A DNA stretch of 64,000 bases from Atopostipes sp963558565. Lineage in GTDB: Bacteria; Bacillota; Bacilli; Lactobacillales; Carnobacteriaceae_A. Positions within the stretch are counted from its first letter, which is position 1, and every line of letters begins with the position of its first letter. The position numbers and the translations under genes are program-made. Location of the stretch: positions 62,001 through 126,000 of the forward strand of contig CAUWGX010000003.1 of the NCBI GenBank assembly GCA_963558565.1, written 5' to 3'. Shown in pieces: positions 44,101 through 51,906 of the stretch. Under the pieces are notes generated by a model, which saw only the letters and a program-made list of their open reading frames with translations, was not told the origin of the DNA and ran no database searches.

Positions 44101-45972
44101 TTATGCGTTTGATACTGATCGGCCAGCGATACGTCCCATAGTGAAGATATCTGATAGCGAGTTTCCGCCTAGACGGTTTCCAGCGTGCATGCCGCCAGCG
44201 ACTTCTCCGGCTGCAAATAATCCTTCGATTACTTTACCGTTTTTATCCAAGACTTCTGCGTCAGTATTAATCTTCAATCCTCCCATTGTATGGTGGACAG
44301 AAGGTTTACGCGGTGTCGCATAAAATGGCGCCACATCGACTTTATGGTTCATCGCTCCTTTTTGGAACTCCTTATCGTAACCTTCTTCGACGTATGCGTT
44401 GTAGCGGTTAATTGTCTCGACTAAAGTGTTTGGATCGATGTCAATTTGTTCAGCAAGTTCTTCTAGCGTATCCGCTTTAAATATCGTTCCCTCTTCGACC
44501 TCTTTATTTACTTTTTCTTCGGATGTGTTAAAGGCTGCTTTATTCATTTCAGTATCTGAAATAATATAGAAGATGCCACCTTCATCTAAAGCTGCTTGGG
44601 ATAAGACATCGCGAGACTCATATTCATTGACGAATCGTTTTCCTTCTTGGTTTACGAAAACAAAATCTTCAGGAGGCAAGATGAATCCTGTGAATAACGC
44701 GCCTGTATTCGGGTCAGCAGTTGGCATCAATTGAACGAATTCCATACCTGTCAAGTCAGCATCTGCTGCTGTCCCTAATTCAATTCCGTCACCTGTGATC
44801 ATTGGTGAGTTTGTTGTCTTAATGTCACCCGGAATCTCAGACCAATAGTTATTGTACTCTTGAATCATTGGGGTATTAGCTCCAAATCCGCCCGTAGCCA
44901 ATACAACACCTTTCTTCGCTTTGATTATATACTGTTTTCCGTTGGTGTGTTCAGCTTTCACTCCAACAACACGACCGTTTTCCTTAGTTAGCTCAGTCAC
45001 TTTTGTATCTGTTAGAATATCACCGTTATTTTCACGAACAAATGTTTCTAAGCTTTCAATAAAGGCGTAACCTTGCTGTTGTTTTGGAGAATGTCCGCGA
45101 CGCCAGTTAGCACCAACAGGCATACGAATCTCATCTTTATTGAAATCGACGCCTTTTTCTTCTAACCACTTAATTGATTCCAAAACGTTGTCTGTCATTT
45201 GTTTGTTCAGCTCGTAATCACTATAAATCTCCTCACCGTCACGGTTTTTACGTTTTCCGCCAAGATAAGTTTGGATACGGTGTAGTTCGTTTGAATCAAA
45301 GGTATAGTCCGCTCCGCTGTCTAAATCGTTAAAGTAGTCATCTAATTGTTTTCTTAAATTATTGAAATCTTCTCGATATTCCTCATGGATGTCTGCTTCA
45401 TCGATATTATAAATACCTTCTAAAGTTTCACGCTCACCAGGAATATTTTTAAATGTATTTTGCCACTCTGGATTAGCAGCGTTGATAGGTCCTCCTGTAC
45501 GAATGGTGTTTCCACCTAAAGATGACCCTTTCTCCAAAATGATGACATCTAAGTTTTCTTCTAAAGCCACAGCAGCTGCACTTAACCCTGCGCCTCCGGA
45601 CCCAACGACAACCACATCTTTTTCAATTTCTACGACTTCATTTGATGTTTCTTTCACGTATTTGGGACGGGATTGGAAAATCTCTGCGTTTCCACCGGCT
45701 TTTTCAATAGCTTCAGCCACTCCTTCTAAAATCCCATTGGTTGAAACAGTCGCTCCTGAAATCGCATCGACATTCAACGTTTGGCCCTTTACAATCGCTT
45801 CCGGAATACGTTCAAAAACGGGAGAAGAAATCCCTTCAGATTCTTTGCTTGAATCTACTTTAATATTTTCAATCCGCGTTTCAGAAAGCTCAACTGTCAT
45901 TGGCAACGCACTGTTATGTCCTTTTGCTTCAACTTCATATCTACCCGGTGTTAATTTAATCTCATTAGACAT
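44101..45972 (-). CDS. Flavocytochrome-c-like fumarate/urocanate-type reductase with covalent FMN domain
   Basis: A 623-residue cytoplasmic flavoprotein; no signal peptide, lipobox or haem motifs. Residues 1 to about 105 form an FMN-binding domain whose DAISGATVST (D69-T75) is the flavinylation motif, with FMN expected on Thr75. The FAD-binding reductase domain starts at about 118 (VVVVGSGGAGLSAAAVALEE) and includes GGNTIRTGG, GVVLATGGFG, KRFVNEYESRD, HHTMGGLKI and GNRLGGNSLSD. Relatives reduce fumarate, urocanate or cinnamate-type substrates, using NADH or reduced flavins; the substrate here is not decidable. ApbE, encoded 275 bases upstream on the same strand, is the likely flavinylating enzyme. 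AAAGGAG precedes the ATG. Confidence 0.9.
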   Translation of the reverse strand: MSNEIKLTPGRYEVEAKGHNSALPMTVELSETRIENIKVDSSKESEGISSPVFERIPEAIVKGQTLNVDAISGATVSTNGILEGVAEAIEKAGGNAEIFQSRPKYVKETSNEVVEIEKDVVVVGSGGAGLSAAAVALEENLDVIILEKGSSLGGNTIRTGGPINAANPEWQNTFKNIPGERETLEGIYNIDEADIHEEYREDFNNLRKQLDDYFNDLDSGADYTFDSNELHRIQTYLGGKRKNRDGEEIYSDYELNKQMTDNVLESIKWLEEKGVDFNKDEIRMPVGANWRRGHSPKQQQGYAFIESLETFVRENNGDILTDTKVTELTKENGRVVGVKAEHTNGKQYIIKAKKGVVLATGGFGANTPMIQEYNNYWSEIPGDIKTTNSPMITGDGIELGTAADADLTGMEFVQLMPTADPNTGALFTGFILPPEDFVFVNQEGKRFVNEYESRDVLSQAALDEGGIFYIISDTEMNKAAFNTSEEKVNKEVEEGTIFKADTLEELAEQIDIDPNTLVETINRYNAYVEEGYDKEFQKGAMNHKVDVAPFYATPRKPSVHHTMGGLKINTDAEVLDKNGKVIEGLFAAGEVAGGMHAGNRLGGNSLSDIFTMGRIAGRSVSNA

Positions 45973-46247
45973 ATTAATTATACTCCTTTTTACTATATAG
46001 TTATCTAATTCACAATTATATTAAACCACAACCCTCATGCTCTTTCAATACTTTTCTTGTGAAAAAATTATTTAATCTAACAGAAGGACAGGATGAAATG
46101 ATGCTCTTGCCTCTGACCCGATCGATTCTTCTTTTCATCACTCCAGACTTCTTAGAAACTTAATACGAACGCTTAAAATTCTTCAAAAAAGAAAAACATT
46201 TTTACTCCTGACCAACAAAAACTTCGCTTAAGTGAGGGCTTCTTCAG

Positions 46248-47186
46248 TTACTGGTTCATCGAAAGTTGATTTTTTAAGCCGGATGAAATTAAAACTTGCC
46301 CCTCTTTGGTAACAACGACCCCTTCAATGCCCTCTGTCTGTTCGATATTATAGACGGCAAGTTTTGCATCTAAAACAAATAAAATCGTCGTCCAAATTTC
46401 TCCATCGATCGAAAGATCAGAGACAATCGATACGCTCGCGATGTCGTTTTCTTTCGGGTAGCCTGTACGAGAATCGAAAATATGGTGATAGACCTTCTCA
46501 CCTTTCACCAGTGCGCGCTCATAAATCCCTGACGTCACGACCGATTGATCTTTTATCTTTAAGGCAGCAAATGCTTGCCCTCGAGGGAGTTTTGGATGTT
46601 GCAAACCGATGCGCCAATAGCCATCTTCACGTGTCGGCGATTCTCCAATAATCAAAACGTTCCCCCCTAAATCAATGATGCCGTGTTTGACGCCCTGTTG
46701 AGTGAAAAAGGCCTTCAATCGGTCAGCAAAGAAGCCTTTCGCAATCGCGCCTAAGTCGATTTCCATCCCTTCTTCTTCCAGATAAACGGTCAGGTTTTCT
46801 GGATCGAGAGTAACTTTTTTAGGATCAGTTAATTTTAATTTTTCTTGGACAGCTTCATCCGAAGGCACCTGTGCATCATCGAAGCCGATTTTCCACAGTT
46901 TAATCACAGGTCCAATGGTCAAATTAAAAGCACGATCTGAATCGAGACTGACTTTTTTTGCGGTCTGGATCAATGAAAACAGATCGGGAGCAACGGTCAC
47001 AGGTTTTTCCCCTGCTTTTTGACTGATTTCCATCAGTTTTGAAGAATCATCATTGGCGCTGAAGCGATCGTTATAATCGTACAGCATCTCCTCAGCTGTA
47101 TCTAAGAGCGCTTCGCCGTTATCGTGATAAATAGCCAAACGAATGACTGTCCCCATCAATTCCATCGTACGTTCATGTGGTTTCAC
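46248..47186 (-). CDS. apbE: FAD:protein FMN transferase ApbE
   Basis: ApbE transfers FMN from FAD onto a Thr or Ser of target flavoproteins with Mg. The 312-residue protein shows the family sequence MELMGTVIRLAIY, DLGAIAKGFFADRLK, IDLGGNVLIIG, and SVVTSGIYERA with HHIFDSRTGYP. There is no signal peptide or lipobox, so it acts in the cytoplasm, matching the neighbouring cytoplasmic reductase. The start is GTG 47186, with AAAGGAG 9 bases upstream. The gap 45973-46247 holds nothing recognisable beyond the reductase promoter region. Confidence 0.92.
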   Translation of the reverse strand: MKPHERTMELMGTVIRLAIYHDNGEALLDTAEEMLYDYNDRFSANDDSSKLMEISQKAGEKPVTVAPDLFSLIQTAKKVSLDSDRAFNLTIGPVIKLWKIGFDDAQVPSDEAVQEKLKLTDPKKVTLDPENLTVYLEEEGMEIDLGAIAKGFFADRLKAFFTQQGVKHGIIDLGGNVLIIGESPTREDGYWRIGLQHPKLPRGQAFAALKIKDQSVVTSGIYERALVKGEKVYHHIFDSRTGYPKENDIASVSIVSDLSIDGEIWTTILFVLDAKLAVYNIEQTEGIEGVVVTKEGQVLISSGLKNQLSMNQ

Positions 47187-47273
47187 GTTATCTTTCTCCT
47201 TTGTAATAAATTCAATACCTTTAGTTTACGTGAAATCGACATATTATCCTAACGCTTACTTTAAAATTTAAAA

Positions 47274-47300
47274 TCCCCGGACCTATCATCAGCCCGGAGA
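47274..47300 (-). terminator. Terminator after the oligopeptide-binding pseudogene
   Basis: The short GC stem TCTCCGGG / CCGGGGA is followed on the minus strand by TTTTAAATTTT. It probably belonged to the former transporter gene. Confidence 0.5.
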
Positions 47301-47322
47301 TAAACAACTGTTATTTTAATTC

Positions 47323-47731
47323 TCAGTTATGAACATTCGCCAATGTCGCTTCAAACACAGGTGTGACCCCCCCTTGGAGATTGTCAACTTGAACTTTGTG
47401 AATTGGTTCACTGTAAAGCGGTACCCCTGGCAGCGCTTCGAGGAAGCACTCTTGGAATTCTTAATAGACTGGGTAGGGTTCATCATATGACAGTTTGCTG
47501 CGTCCTTCTTCGATGAAAGCGTCCATTTTAGGATCAGAATAGCCCATGTAGTTACTGCCACCATCCGTGTGGAAGATGTTCTTTTGATCAGGATCGTACC
47601 TGAACGCCAATCCCATCAAGCCGATTTCATAATCTTGAGTGTTGGCTCTCTGGATCCACGTTGGGAAATCTAAATGCGACTGTTCGATCTGAAGACTGAC
47701 AGCTTCTAATTGCTATTCGATTAAATCGGCG
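47323..47731 (-). pseudogene. C-terminal remnant of a peptide ABC transporter binding protein (OppA/DppA family)
   Basis: The minus strand reads ADLIE-stop-QLEAVSLQIEQSHLDFPTW..., YEIGLMGLAFRYDPDQKNIF and NYMGYSDPKMDAFIEEG, then a second stop in PVY-stop-EFQECFLEALPGVPL. This is the typical end of SBP_bac_5 proteins, with two in-frame stops. A frameshift at a GGGGGG run near 47370 follows, after which VTPVFEATLANVHN ends in TGA (47325-47323). The 5' part is missing, with MITE copy 2 at the break. The gene is dead. Confidence 0.8.
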
Positions 47732-47933
47732 TTCTGATTCATCGAAAAAGAGCTCGTGGAGCCTTATTCGATATTCAGCACCATGAGCCTATGGCCTCTG
47801 GTGCCGAATACCATTTTCATGCGCACGAGCGCACCTGCCGTGAGCACGAAAAGCCTTTACGACTCATCGAGACAAGGGCTTCCGAGCACGTTTTTCACTT
47901 TCGCTTCCACGAGCACATTTCTCCTTGAAAGAA
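47732..47933. repeat. MITE-like element, copy 2 (202 bp)
   Basis: Same orientation and length as the copy at 43429. Here the internal hairpin is better paired: GCACCA / TGGTGC flanked by TATTCG / CGAATA. It lies between the broken oligopeptide-binding gene and the liaR terminator, whose T run starts only a few bases beyond its right end. Confidence 0.75.
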
Positions 47934-47940
47934 CAAAAAA

Positions 47941-47960
47941 AGAGGCCTGTGAGAGCCTCT
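47941..47960 (-). terminator. Terminator of the lia operon
   Basis: The stem AGAGGC / GCCTCT is followed on the minus strand by seven Ts, 6 bases past the liaR stop. Confidence 0.8.
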
Positions 47961-47965
47961 TTTCT

Positions 47966-48601
47966 TTATTGATTGACAATATTATGTTTAAAAGCATAGA
48001 TCGTCGCTTGCGTGCGGTCAGACACTTCTAATTTTGATAAAATATTGGAAACATGAGTTTTGACGGTTTTTAAAGTAATATATAATTCTTCGGCAATTTC
48101 TTGGTTTGAAAGTCCATCAGCAATTAAGCGCAGGACTTCTAACTCGCGTTTCGTTAAATCTTCATGGAGATTCATCCGGTATCCATTGTCTTCATTTTCT
48201 TGGATTTTTTTAGACACTTCTTCTTCAATAATAGCTTCGCCTGAATGCGTGCGGCGAATAGCGTCTGCAATGTCACTTGCCGAAGAGGTCTTCAATAAAT
48301 AACCACTTGCGCCGGCTTCCATGGCGGGATAGACTTTTTCATCGTCAATAAAACTAGTCAAAATTAATATTTTAGCTTCAGGCCATTCTTCAAGGATGAC
48401 TTTCGTCGCTTCAATCCCATCCATAACGTCCATAACTAAATCCATCAAAATAACATCGGGCTTCGTCGCTAAAGACATCTTTACACCTTCAGCACCATCC
48501 TCTGCTTCTCCGATGACTTCGATATCTTTTAACACAGAGAAATATGAAGTCAATCCTAAGCGCACCATTTCATGATCATCTACAATTAATAATTTTATCA
48601 T
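47966..48601 (-). CDS. liaR: Envelope-stress response regulator LiaR
   Basis: A NarL/LuxR-type two-component regulator of 211 residues. The receiver domain has the phosphorylation site in DVILMDLVM and the acidic pocket IVDDHE; K105 lies in YLLKTSSA. The C-terminal LuxR helix-turn-helix reads LTKRELEVLRLIADGLSNQEIAEEL. It is downstream of liaS with a 3-base gap. LiaFSR senses damage by lipid-II-binding or membrane-active antibiotics in Firmicutes. No obvious target gene is visible here. Confidence 0.92.
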   Translation of the reverse strand: MIKLLIVDDHEMVRLGLTSYFSVLKDIEVIGEAEDGAEGVKMSLATKPDVILMDLVMDVMDGIEATKVILEEWPEAKILILTSFIDDEKVYPAMEAGASGYLLKTSSASDIADAIRRTHSGEAIIEEEVSKKIQENEDNGYRMNLHEDLTKRELEVLRLIADGLSNQEIAEELYITLKTVKTHVSNILSKLEVSDRTQATIYAFKHNIVNQ

Positions 48602-48604
48602 TTG

Positions 48605-49660
48605 CTATCCCCCTGTAATTAAAGGAACGCGCAGTTCAATACTCGTTCCTTGGTCTGGAAATGAAATAATCCGGACATTACCGCCTAGGCCAGCAATTCG
48701 TTCGCGAATATTCCGTAAACCAAAGCCACTATTTTGTTTCTCTTCCATATCAAAACCTGAACCATCATCAATAAAACGCAACTGATAATAATCTTCAGAT
48801 TTTTTAAAAAATACTTCTAACTCATCCGCATCGGAATGACGTAATACATTCGACAAAAGCTCTTGAATAATCCGAAACAAATGATCTTCAACAACATCGG
48901 TGAGCTTAATATCATCGATTTCATGCGTAATTGTAATCGGAACTTTTGATTTTAATTCATCGAGTAACTGCTCAATCCCCTTCTTCAACGAACGCCCGTC
49001 GAGTTGTGTCGGTCGTAAATGAAGCAAGAGCGCACGCATTTCAGATTGCGCATCTCCAATAATATTTCCAATGAGATCCACTTGTGCTTGTAAATGTTCT
49101 GGTAATTCATCCGCTTCCGCTTGGATCGTCGATAACAACATCGCCGCCGCAAATAATTGCTGGCTAACTGAATCATGTAATTCCCGCGCAATGCGATGAC
49201 GTTCTTCTTCCAATATTTCTTCTTTTGTTTCGCCCTGCATCGTGGCCGCTTGTTGTGCTGCGCTCACTGCTTCTTCAGAAATTAACATCATTTTCTCGTG
49301 CAATTGTAAAAATTCTCGATCAATTCGTTCATTAATTTGAATCGGTGTTTCATCGGAAAACATATTCAGAAAAATACGAGCGGAATACTGTCCTTCATTT
49401 AACATTTTTAAAGCATCTTCTACTTTTTTCGTTTTTTTCCGTTCAAATATTTTTAAATAAGAAAAGAATAAAAAGGCCGTCACTAAAGCAAAAAATAGTA
49501 AATAGAAGAACAAGGGGAAATAAGAAAAATGTCTTTCAAAAAAGACCACATACCATGATTCTTCAGTAAAACTTACAAGAATAAAAAGCGCGAGGAAGAA
49601 GTAAAGACTAAAAGCTGCTATAAAATAAAGGAAAAAATCTCGTAGCGTCTTTTTTCTCAT
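48605..49660 (-). CDS. liaS: Envelope-stress sensor histidine kinase LiaS
   Basis: A membrane kinase of 351 residues. Two N-terminal membrane segments (about 8-30 and 45-68) have a short external loop, so it is an intramembrane-sensing type. The HisKA_3 box has the phospho-accepting histidine in RIARELHDSVSQQLFAAAM, and the ATPase domain shows ELLSNVLRHSDA and GFGLRNIRERIAGLGG. The start ATGA overlaps the liaF stop, with GAGGTG upstream, so translation is coupled. Confidence 0.93.
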   Translation of the reverse strand: MRKKTLRDFFLYFIAAFSLYFFLALFILVSFTEESWYVVFFERHFSYFPLFFYLLFFALVTAFLFFSYLKIFERKKTKKVEDALKMLNEGQYSARIFLNMFSDETPIQINERIDREFLQLHEKMMLISEEAVSAAQQAATMQGETKEEILEEERHRIARELHDSVSQQLFAAAMLLSTIQAEADELPEHLQAQVDLIGNIIGDAQSEMRALLLHLRPTQLDGRSLKKGIEQLLDELKSKVPITITHEIDDIKLTDVVEDHLFRIIQELLSNVLRHSDADELEVFFKKSEDYYQLRFIDDGSGFDMEEKQNSGFGLRNIRERIAGLGGNVRIISFPDQGTSIELRVPLITGG

Positions 49661-50391
49661 AAGAAAATCACCTCGACCTCACCCACAAGAACGTTCGCAA
49701 CCAGTTTAATTTTTCGTGGATTCGTATCGTAACGTTCCGAGCGCCATTTAAATGTTTCATTGCGCAAGTCAACCTCTTCTTGATCAATTTTCAGCTCTCC
49801 TAGTAATAAACTAATGTCTAATGAGATACTGACTTCTTTCGGAACTAAAATCTTTATATTCCCAAAGCCATGACGGATCATGATGATGTTTTGCGCTTTA
49901 GGTAAAATAGTATTCCCTAAATCAAAAACGGTGTCCCCAATAAATTTCGTAAAGTTTAAGTCATCCCAACTATAAATGGCATTCGTGGTCTCTGTGTCAT
50001 TCCCAATCCAAGAATTACGAACGATTCTCGGAGCGTTCTGGCCTTTTTGATTAAATTGAACCATAACAAATTCTTTTTCATGCCCTGAATTTTTCTTGTT
50101 CGTTAAGGCTTCACGCAACGTTTGAAATAACTGTGGAAATTCACCGATGAATAACATTAAAACAACCACAAGAAATAATAACGCGACGCGACTTGTCAAT
50201 AAGGCAAAAATTAAGGCCCCGACACCGACTAATAATAATATATTTTGTTTACTGTCATCTACTTGGCTTCTCACCAATAAGGCAATGATTCCTACCCCTG
50301 TCATAAAAACAGAGAAGCTATTATTTAGTAACTCGTACACCATAACAATGCCTAAAATACCCAGTAGGATAACAAGCCAACGTTTATTCAT
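49657..50391 (-). CDS. liaF: LiaF, inhibitor of the LiaRS system
   Basis: A 244-residue membrane protein that keeps LiaS off in unstressed cells. Four hydrophobic segments lie in the first 100 residues, followed by a C-terminal DUF2154-type beta domain (KFIGDTVFDLGNTILPKAQ, GFGNIKILVPKEVSISLD). I chose ATG 50391, with AGGAGG 6 bases upstream; an in-frame start at 50412 lies before the ribosome site. First gene of liaFSR. Confidence 0.9.
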   Translation of the reverse strand: MNKRWLVILLGILGIVMVYELLNNSFSVFMTGVGIIALLVRSQVDDSKQNILLLVGVGALIFALLTSRVALLFLVVVLMLFIGEFPQLFQTLREALTNKKNSGHEKEFVMVQFNQKGQNAPRIVRNSWIGNDTETTNAIYSWDDLNFTKFIGDTVFDLGNTILPKAQNIIMIRHGFGNIKILVPKEVSISLDISLLLGELKIDQEEVDLRNETFKWRSERYDTNPRKIKLVANVLVGEVEVIFL

Positions 50392-50491
50392 AAAATTCCT
50401 CCTGGTTTTCATATTCTTCTTTATAAGTATACTTAATATTTTAAAAGCTTGCAGCCATTTTTCGAAAAATCAGCCGCAAGACCGATTAAAA

Positions 50492-50520
50492 AAGGACAAA
50501 ACCTGCGCGGTCTTGTCCTT
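50492..50520 (-). terminator. Terminator after greA
   Basis: The stem AAGGACAAGACC / GGTTTTGTCCTT is followed on the minus strand by TTTTAATC, 19 bases past the greA stop. Confidence 0.85.
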
Positions 50521-50538
50521 TTCCTGTTTATTTATTTT

Positions 50539-51012
50539 TTATTGAACGCTTAAAATTTCTACTTCCATCTGGCCACCTGGTGTTTCAATCGAAACTTGAT
50601 CGCCTTCACCTTTACCAATTAATGCTTTTGCGATTGGTGATTCGTTAGAAATTTTTCCTTCAAAGGGATCTGCTTCAGCAGCGCCCACGATCGTATATTC
50701 TTCTTCAAAGCCATCAGGTAGCTCTTTGAAAAGAACCGTACGACCCAGCGTAATTTCTCCTTCTTCGTAATCGTTCACATCAATGATTTCGGCATGTTGG
50801 ATCATGTTTTCTATTTTTTGAATACGGCCTTCAACAAAAGCTTGTTCTTCACGTGCAGACTCATATTCTGAGTTTTCCGATAAGTCACCAAAGCCGCGCG
50901 CGATTTTAATACGCTCAACAACTTCTTTTCGCTTCGTTGTTTTTAGTTCATTTAATTCATCTTCTAATTTCTCTTTACCTTCAGCTGTCATTGGATATTT
51001 TTTTTCATTCAT
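50539..51012 (-). CDS. greA: Transcription elongation factor GreA
   Basis: GreA rescues backtracked RNA polymerase by stimulating transcript cleavage. The 157-residue protein has the N-terminal coiled coil (GKEKLEDELNELKTTKRKEVVERIKIARGFGDLSENSEYE, spanning about 12-52) with the tip acidic residues, and a C-terminal FKBP-like domain ending in ISNESPIAKALIGKGEGD. TTAGGAG precedes the ATG. Confidence 0.96.
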   Translation of the reverse strand: MNEKKYPMTAEGKEKLEDELNELKTTKRKEVVERIKIARGFGDLSENSEYESAREEQAFVEGRIQKIENMIQHAEIIDVNDYEEGEITLGRTVLFKELPDGFEEEYTIVGAAEADPFEGKISNESPIAKALIGKGEGDQVSIETPGGQMEVEILSVQ

Positions 51013-51071
51013 TATGATTACTCCTAATTTTTTGTTTGTATAAAAACATATTTTGATTATAAAAATGATAT

Positions 51072-51099
51072 AATGATGCCACCTCTAAGTGACATCATT
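51072..51099 (-). terminator. Hairpin between udk and greA, possible terminator
   Basis: The stem AATGATGTCAC / GTGGCATCATT has moderately T-rich sequence on the minus side (ATATCATTTTTA) and a stronger T run on the plus side. Confidence 0.45.
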
Positions 51100-51125
51100 A
51101 ATATTTTTTTATTACCGATTTTTTT

Positions 51126-51143
51126 ATGTTATCAAGATAACAT
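51126..51143. promoter_or_regulatory. Perfect 18-bp palindrome between udk and greA
   Basis: ATGTTATCAAGATAACAT has two perfect 8-base arms and a 2-base centre. The loop is too short for a terminator, so it looks like a protein-binding operator. The binding factor is not recognised. Confidence 0.4.
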
Positions 51144-51184
51144 GAAATTTTTAAAATGTAAAGGCTATTTTATACTCCGATCAG

Positions 51185-51829
51185 TTAATCCGCTGTTGCT
51201 CGTTCGTGAAAAATCATCCGAATTTTGGTAATGACTAAATCGATGGCTACTTGGTTATGACCGCCTTCAGGGATAATAATATCCGCATATTTTTTCGACG
51301 GTTCTACAAATTGCTCATGCATTTCACGGACGACAGACAAATATTGGTCGATCACATTATCAAGGGAGCGTCCTCGCTCTTTAATGTCTCTTTCAATCCG
51401 TCGAATAATACGTAAGTCGGCAGCCGTATCGACATAAATTTTGATATCCATGAGATCCCGTAAACGTTTATCTTCTAAAATCAAAATACCTTCTACGATA
51501 ATAACGTCTTGAGGTTTGACGTGGATGGTTTCATCACTACGAGTATGCCTTGTATAATCATAAACTGGCACTTCGATACTCTCGTTATTTTGAAGTTTGA
51601 TTAGATGTTCCACTAATAAGTCTGTATCAAAGGCAAAGGGATGATCGTAGTTGGTTTCTAGACGTTGTTCAAAAGGAATATCACTTTGATCACGATAGTA
51701 AGAATCGTGTTCAATCATGACAATTGATTTCCCTGAGAAATAGTCATAGATTTTATTACAGACGGTTGTTTTCCCACTGCCTGAACCACCGGCTACTCCA
51801 ATAATAACTGGCTTATGCTGTGTATTCAT
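51185..51829 (-). CDS. udk: Uridine kinase
   Basis: Phosphorylates uridine and cytidine to UMP and CMP in pyrimidine salvage. The 214-residue protein has P-loop GVAGGSGSGKTTVCNKI, the IEHDSYYRDQ nucleoside-binding region, NYDHPFAFD, and IVEGILILED. AAAGAGGA precedes the ATG. It follows mltG on the same strand, as in many Firmicutes (mltG-udk-greA). Confidence 0.95.
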   Translation of the reverse strand: MNTQHKPVIIGVAGGSGSGKTTVCNKIYDYFSGKSIVMIEHDSYYRDQSDIPFEQRLETNYDHPFAFDTDLLVEHLIKLQNNESIEVPVYDYTRHTRSDETIHVKPQDVIIVEGILILEDKRLRDLMDIKIYVDTAADLRIIRRIERDIKERGRSLDNVIDQYLSVVREMHEQFVEPSKKYADIIIPEGGHNQVAIDLVITKIRMIFHERATAD

Positions 51830-51868
51830 TGGTTTTCCTCTTTCTATTTCAAATTCTAATCATCAGAA

Positions 51869-51900
51869 AAGCATTGAGCGAGTACTTACTCTCAATGCTT
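51869..51900 (-). terminator. Terminator after mltG
   Basis: The stem AAGCATTGAG / CTCAATGCTT is followed on the minus strand by TTCTGATG, 6 bases past the mltG stop. The tail is weak, so read-through to udk is likely. Confidence 0.6.
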
Positions 51901-51906
51901 GTTTCT

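Noticed and set aside
47316..47564. Independent 82-codon gene
   Set aside because: It reads across frames of the OppA-like pseudogene; only the last codons lie in the homologous frame.
43429..47933. Composite transposon formed by the two repeats
   Set aside because: The repeats are short, carry no transposase and no flanking target duplication is visible; independent insertions or a duplication are equally possible.
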